This document shows positions 5,477 through 5,559 of a stretch of 5,559 nucleotides of DNA, piece by piece. The notes below the pieces were generated by a model. The model was not told the origin of the DNA. It made no database searches and was given only the letters and a program-made list of their open reading frames with translations. Position 1 is the stretch's first letter. Each line of letters begins with the position of its first letter. The position numbers and the translations under genes are program-made. The stretch comes from Deltaproteobacteria bacterium (lineage in GTDB: Bacteria; Desulfobacterota; Desulfobacteria; Desulfobacterales; Desulfatirhabdiaceae), in contig JAJYBO010000209.1 of assembly GCA_021778975.1 (NCBI GenBank), positions 1 through 5,559 on the forward strand, given 5' to 3'.

Positions 5477-5545
5477 GTAGGGGCGAATTTTGTGTTTGCC
5501 CTGAATCTCATGTTGCCAGAGGGCGATCGCAAGGATCGCCCCTAC
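5477..5545. repeat. 69-bp MITE-like inverted repeat
   Basis: The element begins with GTAGGGGCGA and ends with its exact complement TCGCCCCTAC. The 25-nt arms (5477-5501 and 5521-5545) match at 19 of 25 positions around a 19-nt loop. The wording resembles GTAGGGGCGA...CGCCCCTAC dispersed repeats familiar from many bacterial genomes. It has no coding capacity, and no target-site duplication is evident. Confidence 0.65.
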
Positions 5546-5559
5546 GCGGTTCGATCCGG

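Overview
The window most likely comes from a Gram-negative deltaproteobacterium (Desulfobacterota, possibly Desulfobacteraceae-like). This is inferred from the wording of the chemoreceptor signalling domain, a sigma-54-type promoter, an outer-membrane lipoprotein efflux channel and G-run/inverted-repeat intergenic elements. No marker gene fixes the species.

Layout: two divergent two-gene operons share a 416 bp AT-rich regulatory region (2007-2422). Leftward, on the minus strand, are a small receiver-like protein with a TTG start (1482-2006) and, 31 bp downstream, a methyl-accepting chemotaxis protein (1-1450) whose last residues lie outside the window. The receiver-like protein keeps the fold pattern but lacks the phospho-acceptor Asp and the conserved Lys. 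The chemoreceptor has a four-helix-bundle-type sensor and a complete signalling tip, but no room for a full HAMP domain. Rightward, on the plus strand, are a TolC/NodT-type outer-membrane lipoprotein (2429-3808; GTG start preferred) and an EmrA/HlyD-type membrane fusion protein with unusually long hairpin arms (3857-5275). Together these form the outer-membrane and periplasmic parts of a tripartite export pump. No inner-membrane transporter gene is visible.

The shared intergenic region holds a well-formed -24/-12 promoter facing the chemoreceptor operon and three copies of a 14-bp palindrome (consensus CGACATgaATGTCG). Two copies are 22 bp apart, just upstream of a TTGACA hexamer facing the efflux genes. 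The third is about 120 bp upstream of the predicted sigma-54 start, where an enhancer-binding protein would sit. The simplest reading is one regulator acting on both operons, which would couple sensing to export; this is inference. A separate 16-bp dyad lies next to the efflux ribosome binding site.

The last 284 bp (5276-5559) carry no gene. They hold two adjacent inverted-repeat elements: one of about 95 bp enclosing G10 and G7 tracts, and one of 69 bp with perfect 10-bp termini. Both look like dispersed non-coding repeats. No tRNA, rRNA, CRISPR, transposase or clear factor-independent terminator was found.
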